64,000 nt of DNA, from NCBI GenBank assembly GCA_013365325.1, contig JABVXV010000112.1, positions 62,001 to 126,000 on the forward strand, read 5' to 3'. Below the pieces are notes generated by a model, which ran no database searches, was not told the DNA's origin, and saw only the letters and a program-made list of their open reading frames with translations. The number at the start of each line of letters is the position of its first letter. Positions within the stretch are counted from its first letter, which is position 1. Shown piece after piece: positions 13,511 through 26,163 of the stretch. The position numbers were made by a program, and so were the translations under genes. This DNA comes from Dipetalonema caudispina (taxonomy: Eukaryota > Nematoda > Chromadorea > Rhabditida > Onchocercidae).

Positions 13511-14445
13511 TAGGGACCCAGTGAACGTTGTCTTACAGTTATTTACATATCCCTAATTTCATTTAGCATTCCTTGATGACGTCAGCACAAAGCATACTGA
13601 TATAGACTTTGAACGTTCAACAGGCTGCAGTGTTTGGAAATATTCAAAAATTTGATAAGATAAAAGATGTTGTAGACACATACTCGACGAGTTTTTGCAC
13701 CAATTTATCTTACATTTGGCATAGAGCTTTAGCCTCTTCATCGATAACATACCGTACTACAAATAAGTGCTTCTGACATTCCACATAATTTATCCATCAT
13801 TTTCTGTCCACCTCATCGTCCGGTTATTTAATTAGTGAAATGTTTTACCTCATAATATTATAGTCTATATGGTAGGACATTCTGAAAAACTGCCTCTGTC
13901 AATCCTTTGCTGATTAGACTATTGATAAGTAAGAAACTAAGCAGTTTGTAAGTATAAAAGGCAGTGGGTCGGTTAAGCCAGTAATTTAGACTTAGAAAGG
14001 ATTGGGAAGTCTGCTAATAAACATAATTCGTTAGCGTTAAGGGTAAACTGGATAGCCATCAGACAATTCTGTCCATTTCGCTGTTGAAACCTCCAGTGAT
14101 TGAGTTATATTTTTATTTCAAAAATATTTTAAGTACTCAGTATCAACTGTTTTTCAGTACTAAGAAGTTATATAATATTAAGGCAAAAAGCTCGTAGTTA
14201 CGCTTCCGAAGTACCCATTTTAGACATCTTCCGCAGAAGCTTAACCTCTCCTTTTTTACAATTTTAATTTTGAGAAATTTCAATGTTGAATTATGCGAAT
14301 TCATTTATTATTACGATTAAGAGGTATAAAGAGGTTGCCATTTTTGTGTGTTTTGATAGGAATTTGCCTTTCCAAACAATGGTGAATAATTTCAGAAAGC
14401 GGTCCTGATCAGCGTGATCGGTCCGGGTAGGGATTGGAGGTGGAC

Positions 14446-14459
14446 GTCTCTCTTGCAAG
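14446..14459 (+). promoter_or_regulatory. Putative spliced-leader acceptor of bre-3
   Basis: The pyrimidine-rich TCTCTCTTGCAAG ends six bases before the ATG at 14466. A second AG follows at 14462-14463. No coding exon lies upstream, which fits trans-splicing. Sequence inference only. Confidence 0.4.
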
Positions 14460-14465
14460 ACAGCG

Positions 14466-17400
14466 ATGAACATTAACGCAGAAATGAAGCATGTTATCCA
14501 TGTAGCTTCCTTCTTCTGTTGGCTTGTACTATTCGAAGTCATATGTGGTACCATACCTCTTTTCTCACAAACCCGAAGTAGATATGTCACAACTGCATCA
14601 CTTATTGATAGGTTTATTTCGAAATCCTTTTGCAAAACATTTATGTTCGCTTAAGGCCTATCTTTCAATTCTGAACTTTGCAAAGCTATTGTAGCATTAG
14701 AGTACAGCTTTTGATTTCAATGGATAATCTGGAAAAATGCTGAAAATTTTTGATGCTATAGAAATTTTTTTATAGTGAATTTTGCATTCCATTAGTTTTT
14801 CTTAAACGAAGTGGCACTTTTTGGTGATTCTTACCTGCAGTCCGTCATATTAGGAAATCCTTTATTTGCTTCTCGAATAGTGCAATTTTTAGTAAAAAAA
14901 TTAAAATGTTAAAATGCCTTATGATCCACATCAGAAGTATTCATGTTTGAATATTCAGGTACGGGTATTTTGGTACATTTATCCTTTATATCATACGTGT
15001 TGCATCGCTATTAGTTTTACCTCAATGCATATTTAATATGCTTGGTTTGGTGCTATTCAATGGCTTCCGGGAAAAGGTCAGGTTGAAGGCTGCACCGTTG
15101 CTAGCTCCACTCGTTTGTTTCCGAGTAGTAACGCGTGGTGATTACCCTGAACTTGTAAAGGTATCATTCTATTTCGAGAGGTTTTTTTTGAATGATTTAT
15201 TGTCATCCATTATATTTTATTTTGGTATTTTAATCGGTCTTAATCTCATCTGTTTACTCTCTAAGTGTTATCAGAAATGAATACTAAGTTTGCGGTGTTT
15301 ACGGTTCAATACAAGAATCTCATCGTGGTTTCTAAGTTTTGTTTTATTACAACGTTCTTCTATTCATAAGAATTTGATGAGTTCGTAACAAAAACAAGAT
15401 AAACCTATTTCTGTGAAATCTCTGATACTAAAATTTGCAGCAAAATGTAAATTACAATATGACAAAATGTCGGGAAGTCGGAATGGAGAATTTTTTCTTC
15501 GAAGTGGTAACGGATAAAGCGATCTGTTTGCAGGGTAAACCTCGTCTCCGGGAAGTCATTGTTCCAAGTGCTTATAGGTATATTTTCAAAGTTCTGTTGG
15601 ATGGATTCAGATGAATCACTGTTAGCACTGTTAGGTTGAAATGAATTGACCGGTTAAGATAATTTTTTTGCTATATTGGTTCTTTTATGTTTTTCTGCCT
15701 CAGGACAAAAAGTGGAGCTCAATTCAAGTCACGCGCCTTGCAGTATTGTTTGGAAGACGGCGTCAATATCCTTCAAGATGATGACTGGATTGTACATCTT
15801 GATGAAGAAACTTTATTAACGAATAATTCGGTTTGTTTTTGCTTATTATTTTGCTTTTGCCATTTCCTGTCTCCTCAAGCCTCTGTCTATAATTGATTAT
15901 ACCCAGCGAAATAATTGCTTTTTTTCTTGTTTATTAATGAGGAAAAATCCCTTCACTATTCTGGATCGTGTTTGTTTGATCAGAATTACAATTTGCAGTA
16001 AGTACTGAATTCATCGGAACCTCCTAGTAATCTAATGCAAGGCATATGGTAGCATGACCATACTCAAGACGTTACCACGAATCCCTGAAAAAGGCTTTTG
16101 TTGGAAGCTCCTAAATTATTTCATTGGATCCTAACTGTGGTTGTACTACTGATTGTGCTTGTGGATTAAAAGTCCTCGTCTAACTTGTTTAACTGGATAA
16201 TGAAATGCATTTTCCAGATCTGTGGTATATTAAACTTTTGTGAGGATGGAAAACATCAGTTTGGTCAAGGAGTAATTACTTATGCTAATGGTGATATAGT
16301 TAATTGGATTACAACTTTGTCAGACTCGTTCCGGTTCGTTTCTTTTTTTTCATTATTATAAAAACAATTGATTTTGCTCTATAAAAGTATTTATTCATTC
16401 TGCATTCTTGGCTGGGATATACAAAAATTCTGTTTAATTTATCAGTAGTTCGATTACAGTGTGGCAGATGACATGGGAAAATTACGCTTTCAGTTCAGGT
16501 TCTTTCACAAACCGCTTTTTGGTTGGAAAGGTTCATTCGTAGTCACTCAGGTAAGCATTAAAGGAATTTGAGTTCAGCGGGGAAACATTAACCTGTACCG
16601 GACAGTCATGAATCTACCGTTCCATAATTCTAATTAATGTGGATATCATTCTTGTCGTTGGTATCGTATCGTGTGTTTCAAATTAACTGTAGGTTGGAGC
16701 TGAACGCAGCGTATCTTTTGATCATGGTCGTGAAGGTTCAATAGCTGAAGATTGCTTTTTTAGTATGATTGCATTCAGAGATGGATATACATTTGATTTT
16801 ATAGAAGGTATGAAACGTAATCTTTCTTTTTTTAAATATTTTGGTTCAATGGTTTTAGTTTTTCCAGTTGCTGGAGCAGTGTTGCAGCCGCTATGAAAGT
16901 ACGCTGATTAGTGATTTTACTAAAATAAGTTAACTATTAATTTTTACTTATCATTTTGTTTTTATTTTCTTGATGCATAATTATTGTTGTTTAGGAGAAA
17001 TGCTTGAAAAAAGTCCTTTCACTTTTTGGGACTTTTTACAACAACGAAAGCGATGGCTCCAAGGTATCTTCTTGACAGTACATGCTAAACAAATCCCAAC
17101 AAGGAATAAGGTAAGTGTTCTATTTTCTTGGTTTGGTTTAGGTAGTACTATTTCAAATATATTTAGATCAGTTTTATCATACTGATCCCTGAATAATTCG
17201 AAGCCTTCTAAAAGGCGAATATCGGGCGGTAGTGGCCAAAATAACATTGCTTAATTAATAATTATTATCGTGTCGAATGATAAATAGCAGACATGATTAT
17301 TAATGCTGAATCACAAGGTTCTGCTGATAGTCATGAAGTTAATATACATTATTTTCAGATATTATTAGGTTTATCTTTCTACGCATGGGCGTCGATGCCA

Positions 17401-18179
17401 GTAACCACTATGCAAATGTATCTCTTTCATGCATTTCCACTGCCGCCTTGCTTTATTTTTGATTTTTTGGTTGCATTTGTTGCTGCCGTCAATCTCTACA
17501 TGTACATTTATGGTGTGCTCAAGAGCTTTTCACACAAATATAGGTTTGTTCGTGTTCTTTTGTGTGAATTTGAAATTCAGAAACTTGAATCTTTATCAAA
17601 ATCATCAGGACTTTTCCACTTTGATATTGCAGGTCTTCTAATAGCGGTGCTACATTCCGCTCAAAGTTCATGAAAAATTGATATTTCTAATTTCGTATTT
17701 ATGTGTATTTCTTGTCTACTAAAATATTACAGTATGTAAAAGAAGTTCAATCCAAAAACATTTTTATTTTAGATCTAAATTTAATCTGGGATTGAGTGAT
17801 TCCTTCAAAGATGATCAAGATATAAGTATGGAAGCTTTTAGAATTGTAGAATTTCTTTTAGAAGAATTCGGGTATTTTTAACATCTTTTTTTTGAAGCAA
17901 TTTTGGGCACAAATCAGTTTTTTTGGTCGATAATTCATGTGTTTTGGAGCGGACAGTAGAATTATTAGTTTTTGTGATGCCCAGAGTTCTTCTTTTGAGA
18001 ATTTCCCGAAAAATTGCAGGCATAGTCCAGTACGATTGTGCTTGTACATGGTTGGTGCGTTACTAACGATACCATTTAATGTATGCATAGAGAATATAGC
18101 AGTAATATGGGGAATGCTTGGAAACAAGAATGGTTTCTATGTTGTGAAGAAGGATGAAAGAATGATTTCTATGTTGTGA
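14466..18179 (+). CDS. bre-3: Beta-1,4-mannosyltransferase BRE-3 / Egghead
   Basis: Exons: 14466-14611, 14959-15160, 15441-15577, 15704-15830, 16218-16333, 16460-16550, 16693-16807, 16995-17110, 17359-17543, 18020-18179; 464 residues (fly Egghead is about 457). The family is a GT2-fold membrane enzyme that transfers mannose from GDP-mannose to glucosylceramide, building arthro-series glycosphingolipids in the secretory pathway. In C. elegans bre-3 makes the glycolipids bound by a Bt crystal protein. Visible features: an N-terminal membrane segment (about 8-28), a second near 51-80, RVVTRGDYPELV, the acidic cluster DDDWIVHLDEETLL (187-200) with D195 as metal/sugar-nucleotide residue, KPLFGWKGSFVVTQ, EDCFF, and the acceptor motif Q328-RKR331-W332 (QxxRW). 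Two or more C-terminal membrane segments follow. Either M1 or M7 could be the start; M1 is taken as the first ATG after the acceptor. The C-terminal codons come from a tandem duplication listed separately. Confidence 0.95.
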
Positions 18180-18184
18180 AGAAG
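18126..18184 (+). repeat. 32-base-period tandem duplication across the bre-3 stop codon
   Basis: A 27-base unit at 18126-18152 recurs at 18158-18184 with one mismatch (core TTTCTATGTTGTGAAGAAG). The period of 32 is not a multiple of three. The first copy is read as NGFYVVKK, and the second is entered in another frame and gives ISML-stop. Confidence 0.85.
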
Positions 18185-21100
18185 ATATTGGACAGTCGTT
18201 TTGCTAACAGCTTAGTGCAAGAGAGTGTAGAACTACACCTATTATCAATTATTCTTATTATTGTTAACATTGATATTAAATCTAAAAAAACTATGAAAAA
18301 GGACGAAAATACCTGAAATTCCAGGTTTTCAATTTGCATTTGCTCACTACATTATTGTTGATTTGCCGTTAGCTGTTTCCCTTTCGGCAATTAGGAATTG
18401 CTTACGTAACTATTTTCGATAAAAATTATATAGGATTTCAGAAATGAAAAAAGTAATGCATAGAGAACTTGTAAAAGATTACATGTAAGCCTGAAAATTT
18501 ACTCATAACTGAATGAAAGCTTATTAATTTAGTTATAAAATTGCATATTATTTAAAGGAGGAGGTGATATTATTTACTCTTTGTGATTGAGATTGCATAA
18601 TTACGTGCAACATGTGTAAATCGCTTATAAAATCACTGTGCTTAGAGTTACTGTATTCTTTCTTCCGATTTTGCTTTTGTTATTATTTATATATTCACTT
18701 GTGATCGGATGAACTTAGTGGAAAATCGCTGAGCATAACATGCATATCGTGCATGTTCGTGTAAATTACATATCAGTTACTTGCAATGATATTCGTGCAG
18801 CACAATTGTGGGTTATGAAGAACAGAGAATGTAAAGTGCTTGCATACGTAATGCGCCTGGAAGTGTTCCTCATCCATAGAATCGCAGGTATGATTCATTT
18901 AAATTATTTAATAAAGAAAGGTATTTTGGAAATTAGATAAAAAATTATAATATATTCAAAAGGATAGAGGCATATGATCCGAGAAGGAATCAAAATACCG
19001 TATATTTTTTGCTAACATAAAAAATAAATGGGAGAATTGCTAGAAATGAATCTTCCCTTTATCGAATTTTAATTATGCTTACAGCTCAAGTAAATATATG
19101 TGACTTGCTATGTGATCTCAAAAAAAAGATTATTGTTTATTCTTTGCTTCTTGCCTTTAAATGATTTGCATGTTTTCTTTGTAATTTCTCGTTATGGCCG
19201 TTTAATCGGACTACTGCGAATAGTTATTATTTCACAATTTCTTCATGTCATTATAGCGAAGCTTTTTGTATGAGTTTTAAAATTTAAGAAACTTTGAAGT
19301 ATTTTACAATTCCTCAAATCCTTTCATTTATGTAAACTAAAAAGTTTCACGAATTCAGGTTGAGGTTAATAGTTGCTTACGCAAAAATGACAAATCGATA
19401 TAATGATGTGATTTCTTTTTACATATTTATTTCTATTGTAATTAGAATGTTGTTTGCATGTTAGTGGATGGAAACGGGTGTATCAACTGGTGATATTTGC
19501 TAAATGCTACAATACTGCATTACTATAATCCTCTTTGTAGTATTCTAGCAAGTTGAGATTTACCCTTCTTGATACACTGTCATGGAAAATATTTTCAACT
19601 TTAATCGACTTAGAATATTTAGTGCAACCAGTAGGAACCTAAGGTGATTCACGACTACGCTGTTAAAACTCATTTTTCTCAACTAATTAATTAGAATATA
19701 TTACCAGTTCAAATTATGAAAATGTTACCCCAGAAAATCTAGAAATCGTGGATTTCGAAGGTTCAGCTGGATTGCAATTTATTGGGTGGAGAATGGATTA
19801 TATCTCATTCTAGAATGTAGTTTAATTTTTGAATCATATCATACAGATTAAACTCGGCCAAACCTTAATGTAGATATGGATGATATGTTAGTTGTTCTCC
19901 AAGCTTATAACTTAATTCAGCGATTCGCAGTAATTTCATAAAGTTATATTTCTTATACTTTCATTTATTTAAATGGACAAAAATCTGATTGTAAAAGATA
20001 TTTGTAAATTTCACCGCTCACTTATACGTTTTATACATGTCTGGAGCTTCGCTTCTTGTCACATTGTGAACTCTTTTAAAATTGGACTCACTAAATTTGG
20101 GTGGTTGTACTTTGTATGCTTCCGTTTCTTTGCTCATTACCAATCCACTTTTTTGATAAGTTCCCTACACTGCCTTTTAAGCTGGCTTCTTGAATGAAAG
20201 CTTTTTTCTCATTACTTTAATTTATGTGAACATGAAGCCAGAGACTTAGCCTAACTATGAGTGCTGCTGCTCAAATTTTTACCAGCTATAGGTAAGATTT
20301 TGAAATCAAATCGGGGTTTTGAAAGCATATTCAGAATCATTTTATTGTCTTCACGGGGAATTAATTATTTGAGAAAACAGTTTATTAAATATGAGTTCAG
20401 TGAGACGTGTTGTGAAGAGCCATCTGTTGTGCTATACCTCCCATAGTTTGTTGATTTGTTGTGTCGAATTAGTATTTTCGCTTGAAGTTTTCAATTCATG
20501 CTGCGTAGCTTAAATGATATTAAGCATACCTATGGTGTGTTTTCAATTCTTTTTATGTAATATTCTGAAATCAAATTATTTGTGCTTTACATGTGCTTGT
20601 GAATACATCTTTATATCTTGTTATTGTTTTTATCAAAAAGCGCCTTATTGTTCCTGCAAATTAGTTGCTACTCTATGCCGCTTATCTCCTGAGAGTGTAA
20701 TTAACTTGATAAAATAAAACGCAAAACCATAAATTAAAAGTCAGCTTATGCTTTATTGGAAATGTGAACTTTTCCTGTCAATGTACTCTGATAACGGCAT
20801 AGATATGCTTTTTGAATCTTTTTATTGCTTTCAAGCAATTTTTCGTCGTCTGCTGTAGCCGTTTACTTAAATTTTATCCGATAAAAGTACTTTGTTGCTC
20901 TTGCTGTATTCTTTTCATTGCTAAAGAGTAGTATCGTCACATCTTCTGTAGTGTTTTTTCCATTTGACGATGGCAGCATGATTTGAGCGATATTGGGGAT
21001 ACCGTTGCTTTCGAAAAAGCTTCTGTGCTAGCTTACTGATAAATATTACCCATCACTTGGTACTGATGATGATATCACATAAAGCATCCATTTCTGTGGT

Positions 21101-23100
21101 TCGTAGAAGGGAACTGGTTTGAACAAATTTTTCTGGTATTTTTTATTCATCTAGCATCAACCACTTGTAATTTCATGTATGGCAAAATGAATGTCATGCT
21201 TGAAATTGAAATTTGTTTAGAAGAAATATAATAAGTTTGCAAGTGCTGTATACCATCCCCAACATGGTTTTATTACGAAATTTTAGATTTCTCCAAATTT
21301 GAAAAATTCGGAACCGTTTCTTACAGTCATAACATATTATAAACCTTCCAAAATTTTTGTTTCATAACTTGCAGAAATTACCGGACAGTATTCAAGAAAA
21401 TATCATTAAACTGATATAGATAAAAATGAATCTGATACTTTCAAGGCTGACAAAAGGTGCAATGAATAAACCAGCTGACAATTTAATACGCTTATTAACC
21501 AAAAGAATAAAATCTTAAAGAACATATTTACTTTAATGGCACAATTTTGATGCAAATGAGACGTTGAAATGTCGATATGTTCAAGTGTATATATCAGAAA
21601 TATAGGTTCAAAAAGCAGAGAACAATAAACTGACGAAATTGATTATGATATAGAGAATTTAAAATCCCAAGGAAGAGGACAGCCTAATGCATTCCCTAAT
21701 TTTGGCAGGTTTCTTGCTATTATTTAGGTAATTTCAATGAATCAGTAGTATTTAATCAAAATATTCAACAAAAAAACATAAAAGCAGAGGATTGCTGCAG
21801 TGAATTTTACATTCTCAAAGTTCAAAATTATAAAGAATGCATCAAGTCTGACGCAATGTATTGTTTCCTTTTTTGAATTCTCCATAGAAAATTTAAGTCC
21901 AAAAATATATTCCATCTGATCAATTCCCAATGAAAATATGATTGCCTCCTCCTGATATTTCTAAATAACATAGTAAAGTATAGCTATCTATACTTCCATC
22001 ACTATTTCAATTTCTGATTGACGAAATAGAAAGGAATCACCCCCCAGCTTGAGGATAAATCATTGTATCTAGGGACCGCATCCAAAATCTATAATCTTGA
22101 ATTTCACTTCATATATTTTTCAAAATGAAACTTAATAAAATGTGTACCTTTGTATAAATTACAACAGAAATATGAAATATTCTAGCAGTTCATTGCTCAG
22201 ATACTTGAAATTAAAAGATCATGCAAATGATTTGTACCAGTAAACTAATTCATTTAAGATAATTGAGAAATGTCATAAAGTTGTTAGTTATATTAGATAA
22301 AATGAATGATTAGACTAAATGTTTTCAGCCTATTCTCAAACCTTTAATGAGTATAATGTCTTGATTGCTTAATTAATAAAACATAAACAATGAATGTATG
22401 CCATAAGTGGGCTAACAAACGTTGAATTAAAATACAAAATATCCAGTTTGTAAGACTATGAGCCAAATGAGTCATCACTAAGGGTGACAAAATCTTTTTT
22501 CCACATTAAAATTAAAGATTATACGTCGATTTGTGGAAAGAGAAGATTTACTTCAAATCTTCATATTTATATATTTTCATATTATAGCCCTATCCCGCCT
22601 CTCTCTTTCTCTCTCAACGGATCTCGAGATATCCTGGAAATACCAGCATGAACGGTTCGGCCACTTGATTAAGAGCTAAACCATCTTCATCTTGGGTAAC
22701 AGTATCTTGGCTTATTAGTTAGGTTGACTTAGCCGGTAACATTTCACTTGGCCGTATTATTCAGTTCGTGTGTACTTATGTCATCCATTCAATATCTATC
22801 TGAGAAACTTTTTGTTGATGAATTTCCTATCAAAAACTTTCAATAGCTATGTGCTTTTTATGTTTTAAATGTGATAACAGTTATATGTTAAACTTCTCTT
22901 TGACATATACATAAATAGTGTATAGCTATTTTGACATATATAAAATCATCCTTAGTCATCCTTCTTTTGTCTTATATACCATATTTCAGTTCTTAATTAA
23001 ATTATTTAAAAAATTATTTAAATTATTTAAAAAAAATTATGCAGCTAAAAGAGTATAAAAATTATATATGTGTATGGAATCTTGTTATTATACGATAATT
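18180..23100. other. Intergenic region between bre-3 and FTSJ1
   Basis: About 4.9 kb of AT-rich sequence without a supportable gene on either strand. Several open frames of 60-80 codons occur but have no start context, codon bias or domain. A TTTAAAT-type low-complexity patch lies at about 22995-23040, just before FTSJ1. Confidence 0.55.
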
Positions 23101-23101
23101 A

Positions 23102-23111
23102 TTTCTTATAG
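23102..23111 (+). promoter_or_regulatory. Putative spliced-leader acceptor of FTSJ1
   Basis: TTTCTTATAG ends at 23111, two bases before the ATG at 23114, with no coding exon upstream. This is typical of nematode trans-spliced genes. Inferred. Confidence 0.5.
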
Positions 23112-23113
23112 AT

Positions 23114-25533
23114 ATGGGAAAGACATCCAAGGATAAGCGAGATATATATTATCGATTGGCGAAGGAAGAAGGATGGCGAGCTCGCAGTGCATTTAAACTA
23201 ATGCAAATTGACGATGAATTTAATATATTTGAAGGTATGGATTTTGATAATGTAAATATTCAGATATAAAATGGACAAGACTTGCTCGAAACAAGTCCAG
23301 CAAGATTTTGTAATGTTAGAGAATATGATTAAGTTTCTATACATTGATAATATCGAATTTGTCCTGAAATCTTTTCCATTTATCTCAGAGTTGTGTAGAA
23401 GGAGTAGGTTTAGCAATGGTTACAGAAGAGACACGTTTTTAAACTGAATGTGATGAAATGATATCTACTGTATGAGTCACATAAAAGCAGGTTGAATGCT
23501 GAATTAAATTTAATAGTTTGAAGACTGGTTTTTGGTATTGTAAGATCCTATGTCTGACTTACCTTTTTAACCAAATTTTGATTTCTTGAGAAAAGTAGAA
23601 AGGAAGTGAAGTTTAGTGTGCATTATGAGTTTCCTCAGGTAAACAGAATTTCTTATTGAATTTAAAGCTTTAAATTTTGCCTAACGTTTCATCAAATGTC
23701 TCATAGAAGTGAGTGTTCTCGTGTAAGCTTTCTAGATGTTCATCGAGTTGTTGATCTATGTGCTGCACCTGGTAGCTGGAGTCAAGTTTTATCAAAAAAA
23801 GTGTATTTTGCCCAAGATGAAGAAAAACGGAAGGATGTTAGTTCTACAATCTTACGCTAGAAAACATAAATTTTAATTTATTGATCAGGTATGTTTTTTT
23901 GCCAAAACCGTTTTATTCCTTATTTTGTATGTAATTTTAAACTGCAGATACGTATAGTCGCTGTCGATTTGCAACCCATGTCACCATTACCGGGTGTAAT
24001 TCAACTGCAAGGCGATATAACAGAGGTTGTCCATCTGTTTTACAAGAACTTTGGTTTCCTTATATATATATATATATTTTTTTTCTACTTTCTGGAAAAT
24101 CACGCTTTTAAAATCAATGTTTTATAAGTTTTCAGGTTTCCACGGCCGAGAAAATTATCTCTTACTTCGAAGGATTGAAGGCTGATTTGGTTGTTTGCGA
24201 TGGCGCTCCCGATGGTAACATTTAAGATTTGGTTCCTCATAACCTTGAAATTATTTCTACATATTTCTTTTTCATTATATTAAGTTCTTCGATTGTTTCA
24301 GTAACCGGTCTGCACGCGCTAGACGAATATATGCAAAGTCAACTTGTTTTAGCAGTAAGTATCAGTTTGTGAAATTTGAAGTTATTATTAATACTGTATG
24401 TTATTACATATTACCATAAATTTTTTAAAGAAATGTCAAAATGTATTACGTTTACCAGTTTTTAAATCAAACGAAGTAAATTGATTTGAAACTGTCATTT
24501 TAGGCATTGAATATTGCAACGTTTGTATTAAAAGAAACAGGGACCTTTGTTGCTAAGGTTTGTGCAATTACTTAAGATTCTTCTGAGTTGTTTCGTATCA
24601 AGCTATTACAGTAATTTTTGGGATTTGGTAGGGAAATTTTGTAAATTCTTTAGCGTACAAGTTTGAATTTAGGTATTTCGTGCACGTGATATCACATTAT
24701 TATATGCGCAGCTGAAAATTTTCTTCAAAGAAGTCTATTGTGCGAAGCCACGTAGCAGCCGACAAAGTAGTTGTGGTGAAGAAATTTAGTCTTGCATTTA
24801 TTATTTGTTTCACCTTTCCAAAAGCAAATTACATTTCATTTCATGAGGATGCATTAAAAATCTAAATGAAATTTTGTTTTAAATTTCAGAAGCATTTGTT
24901 GTTTGTAAAAAATTCAGCTTACCGAAGGGGTATACACCGACGATGAAAAATCCAATGTTATGTCCAGATTATGGTAAGTGAAAGATAGCTTTTCAAAACC
25001 TTTTCTCAATTATCGATGTTTCTAAAGTTTTCTGTTTCCTGCCTAAATTGTAATTAAAATAACCTGTAATTTTAACAGTAGCTTCAGATGCGGAAGTGAA
25101 CAGTTTATTGGGTTCTAATCGTCTTCTGGTACCTTTCCTTGCCTGCGGCGATTTGTCTGGTTGGGATTCAGATCGGACATACGATCTGGAGCTACCTAGT
25201 TTTTCGGGTGAAGCAGAGCGGGAAAGGTACAAATACAGGCCAGTTGTGCAGCCTCCTACGGAACCTGCTTACAAAGTAAGATTTCATCAATAATTTTCGT
25301 GTAATTTCCGAATTTGCTGTATTACCAGAAAAATTTTTTGATTCCAGAAAGCATGCGCCCTGAAAAAATCTGGTAAACTTGCTAGACCAGAAATGAATGA
25401 TCCATTCCTGAAATGTGATGTTCCAACCCGGAAGACAACAGCGGATACAAAGGAATCGGATTCTGCTGGAAATTTAGGAATTGGCGACGAGCTAGCTGAA
25501 GCATTTGCAGAATGCTTTGTTTTTAATGATTAA
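23114..25533 (+). CDS. ftsj1: tRNA 2'-O-methyltransferase FTSJ1 / TRM7
   Basis: Exons: 23114-23234, 23736-23836, 23948-24025, 24136-24214, 24302-24354, 24504-24557, 24673-24775, 24890-24973, 25079-25275, 25348-25533; 351 residues. The enzyme methylates the 2'-OH of anticodon-loop positions 32 and 34 of some tRNAs with SAM, together with partners such as THADA/Trm732 and WDR6/Trm734. The N-terminus [20 protein letters not shown] is nearly invariant in the family. The SAM-binding motif [12 protein letters not shown] is at 46-57. The RrmJ-type catalytic tetrad K-D-K-E is complete: K28, D122 (CDGAPD), K162 (FVAK) and E197 (EAFVVCK). The block [14 protein letters not shown] is also present. The segment between the SAM motif and the next strand ([12 protein letters not shown]) is charged and replaces the usual glycine-rich loop. 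The C-terminus is lineage-specific. An AATAAA lies 27 bases past the stop. The gene may head an operon with gatB. Confidence 0.95.
24064..24080 (+). repeat. (TA)n microsatellite in an FTSJ1 intron
   Basis: A run of about eight TA units leading into poly(T), inside the intron after exon 3. It has no coding effect. Confidence 0.6.
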
Positions 25534-25559
25534 TACTAGTTGGTCGTAGTAGAAATTCG

Positions 25560-25565
25560 AATAAA
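25560..25565 (+). terminator. Poly(A) signal of FTSJ1
   Basis: A canonical AATAAA starts 27 bases after the FTSJ1 stop codon, and the next gene on the same strand begins about 0.6 kb later. Short 3' UTRs of this kind are normal in nematodes. Confidence 0.6.
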
Positions 25566-26148
25566 ATATTAATTGTATAAGATAGTGATTCAGGTAAGAC
25601 ACGGATTCTTTTTTTGAGCTGGTCGTTTTTGTTCATCCGAAACATTAATTGTCTCTTAGTGTTTCTTAAAGCGGGTTAATTTTTCCTGCTTGTTTTGCTC
25701 TTGTTTCTTGTACAAACTTTTGGACTTCGGAAATATTCGCATTTAAACTATATGCGTTCTTCAGTGGTCTCTGTTGCTGTTATTCTCAGGTGGAACTCTT
25801 TCACTGAATTTTATCATATTGATATTTCAATAAATCATTTCTTTGAAACTTTTCCACGTGTTTTACATGATGCTTACCCATCAACTTTTATGGTATCGCG
25901 AATCAAGCAATCCTAAAAATTAATTACTGAAATTACCGCCATTTAGAAAGGTCGGACTTGTTTTCGGCGCAGTCTTTTTTTATTGGAAAAGAGGGAATGA
26001 ACAAGCAAAGCGGGAAAGATAATCCTTATTGAATGATAGGTACTTAGCTGTTTTGGACTGAATTAGAAAGCTTTGAGACTGCAAGAGAAAGAGTCTGGTT
26101 ATTGAGAGCTTTCTGTGAATTTCTGGGATGTATTATTCTTAATATAAT

Positions 26149-26158
26149 AATCTTATAG
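26149..26158 (+). promoter_or_regulatory. Putative spliced-leader acceptor of gatB
   Basis: The AATCTTATAG-like acceptor ends at 26158, five bases before the ATG at 26164. It fits trans-splicing of a downstream operon gene or of a monocistronic message. Confidence 0.45.
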
Positions 26159-26163
26159 TGCGA

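Larger units (their letters stand above)
9115..14445. other. Intergenic region between yju2 and bre-3
   Basis: About 5.3 kb, AT-rich, with the yju2 promoter on its left and that of bre-3 on its right. It holds homopolymer A runs (10137-10151, 10533-10551) and one short open frame at 13328-13510 listed separately. No domain, RNA gene or transposon remnant was recognised. Confidence 0.55.

Noticed and set aside
14291..14635. A 114-codon minus-strand open frame overlapping the first bre-3 exon.
   Set aside because: It is antisense to a well-supported exon whose sense translation matches Egghead family N-termini.
22590..22760. A GC-richer patch with short inverted-looking segments, considered as an RNA gene.
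   Set aside because: No tRNA A/B boxes, no cloverleaf and no recognised snRNA or leader RNA motif could be made out by eye.
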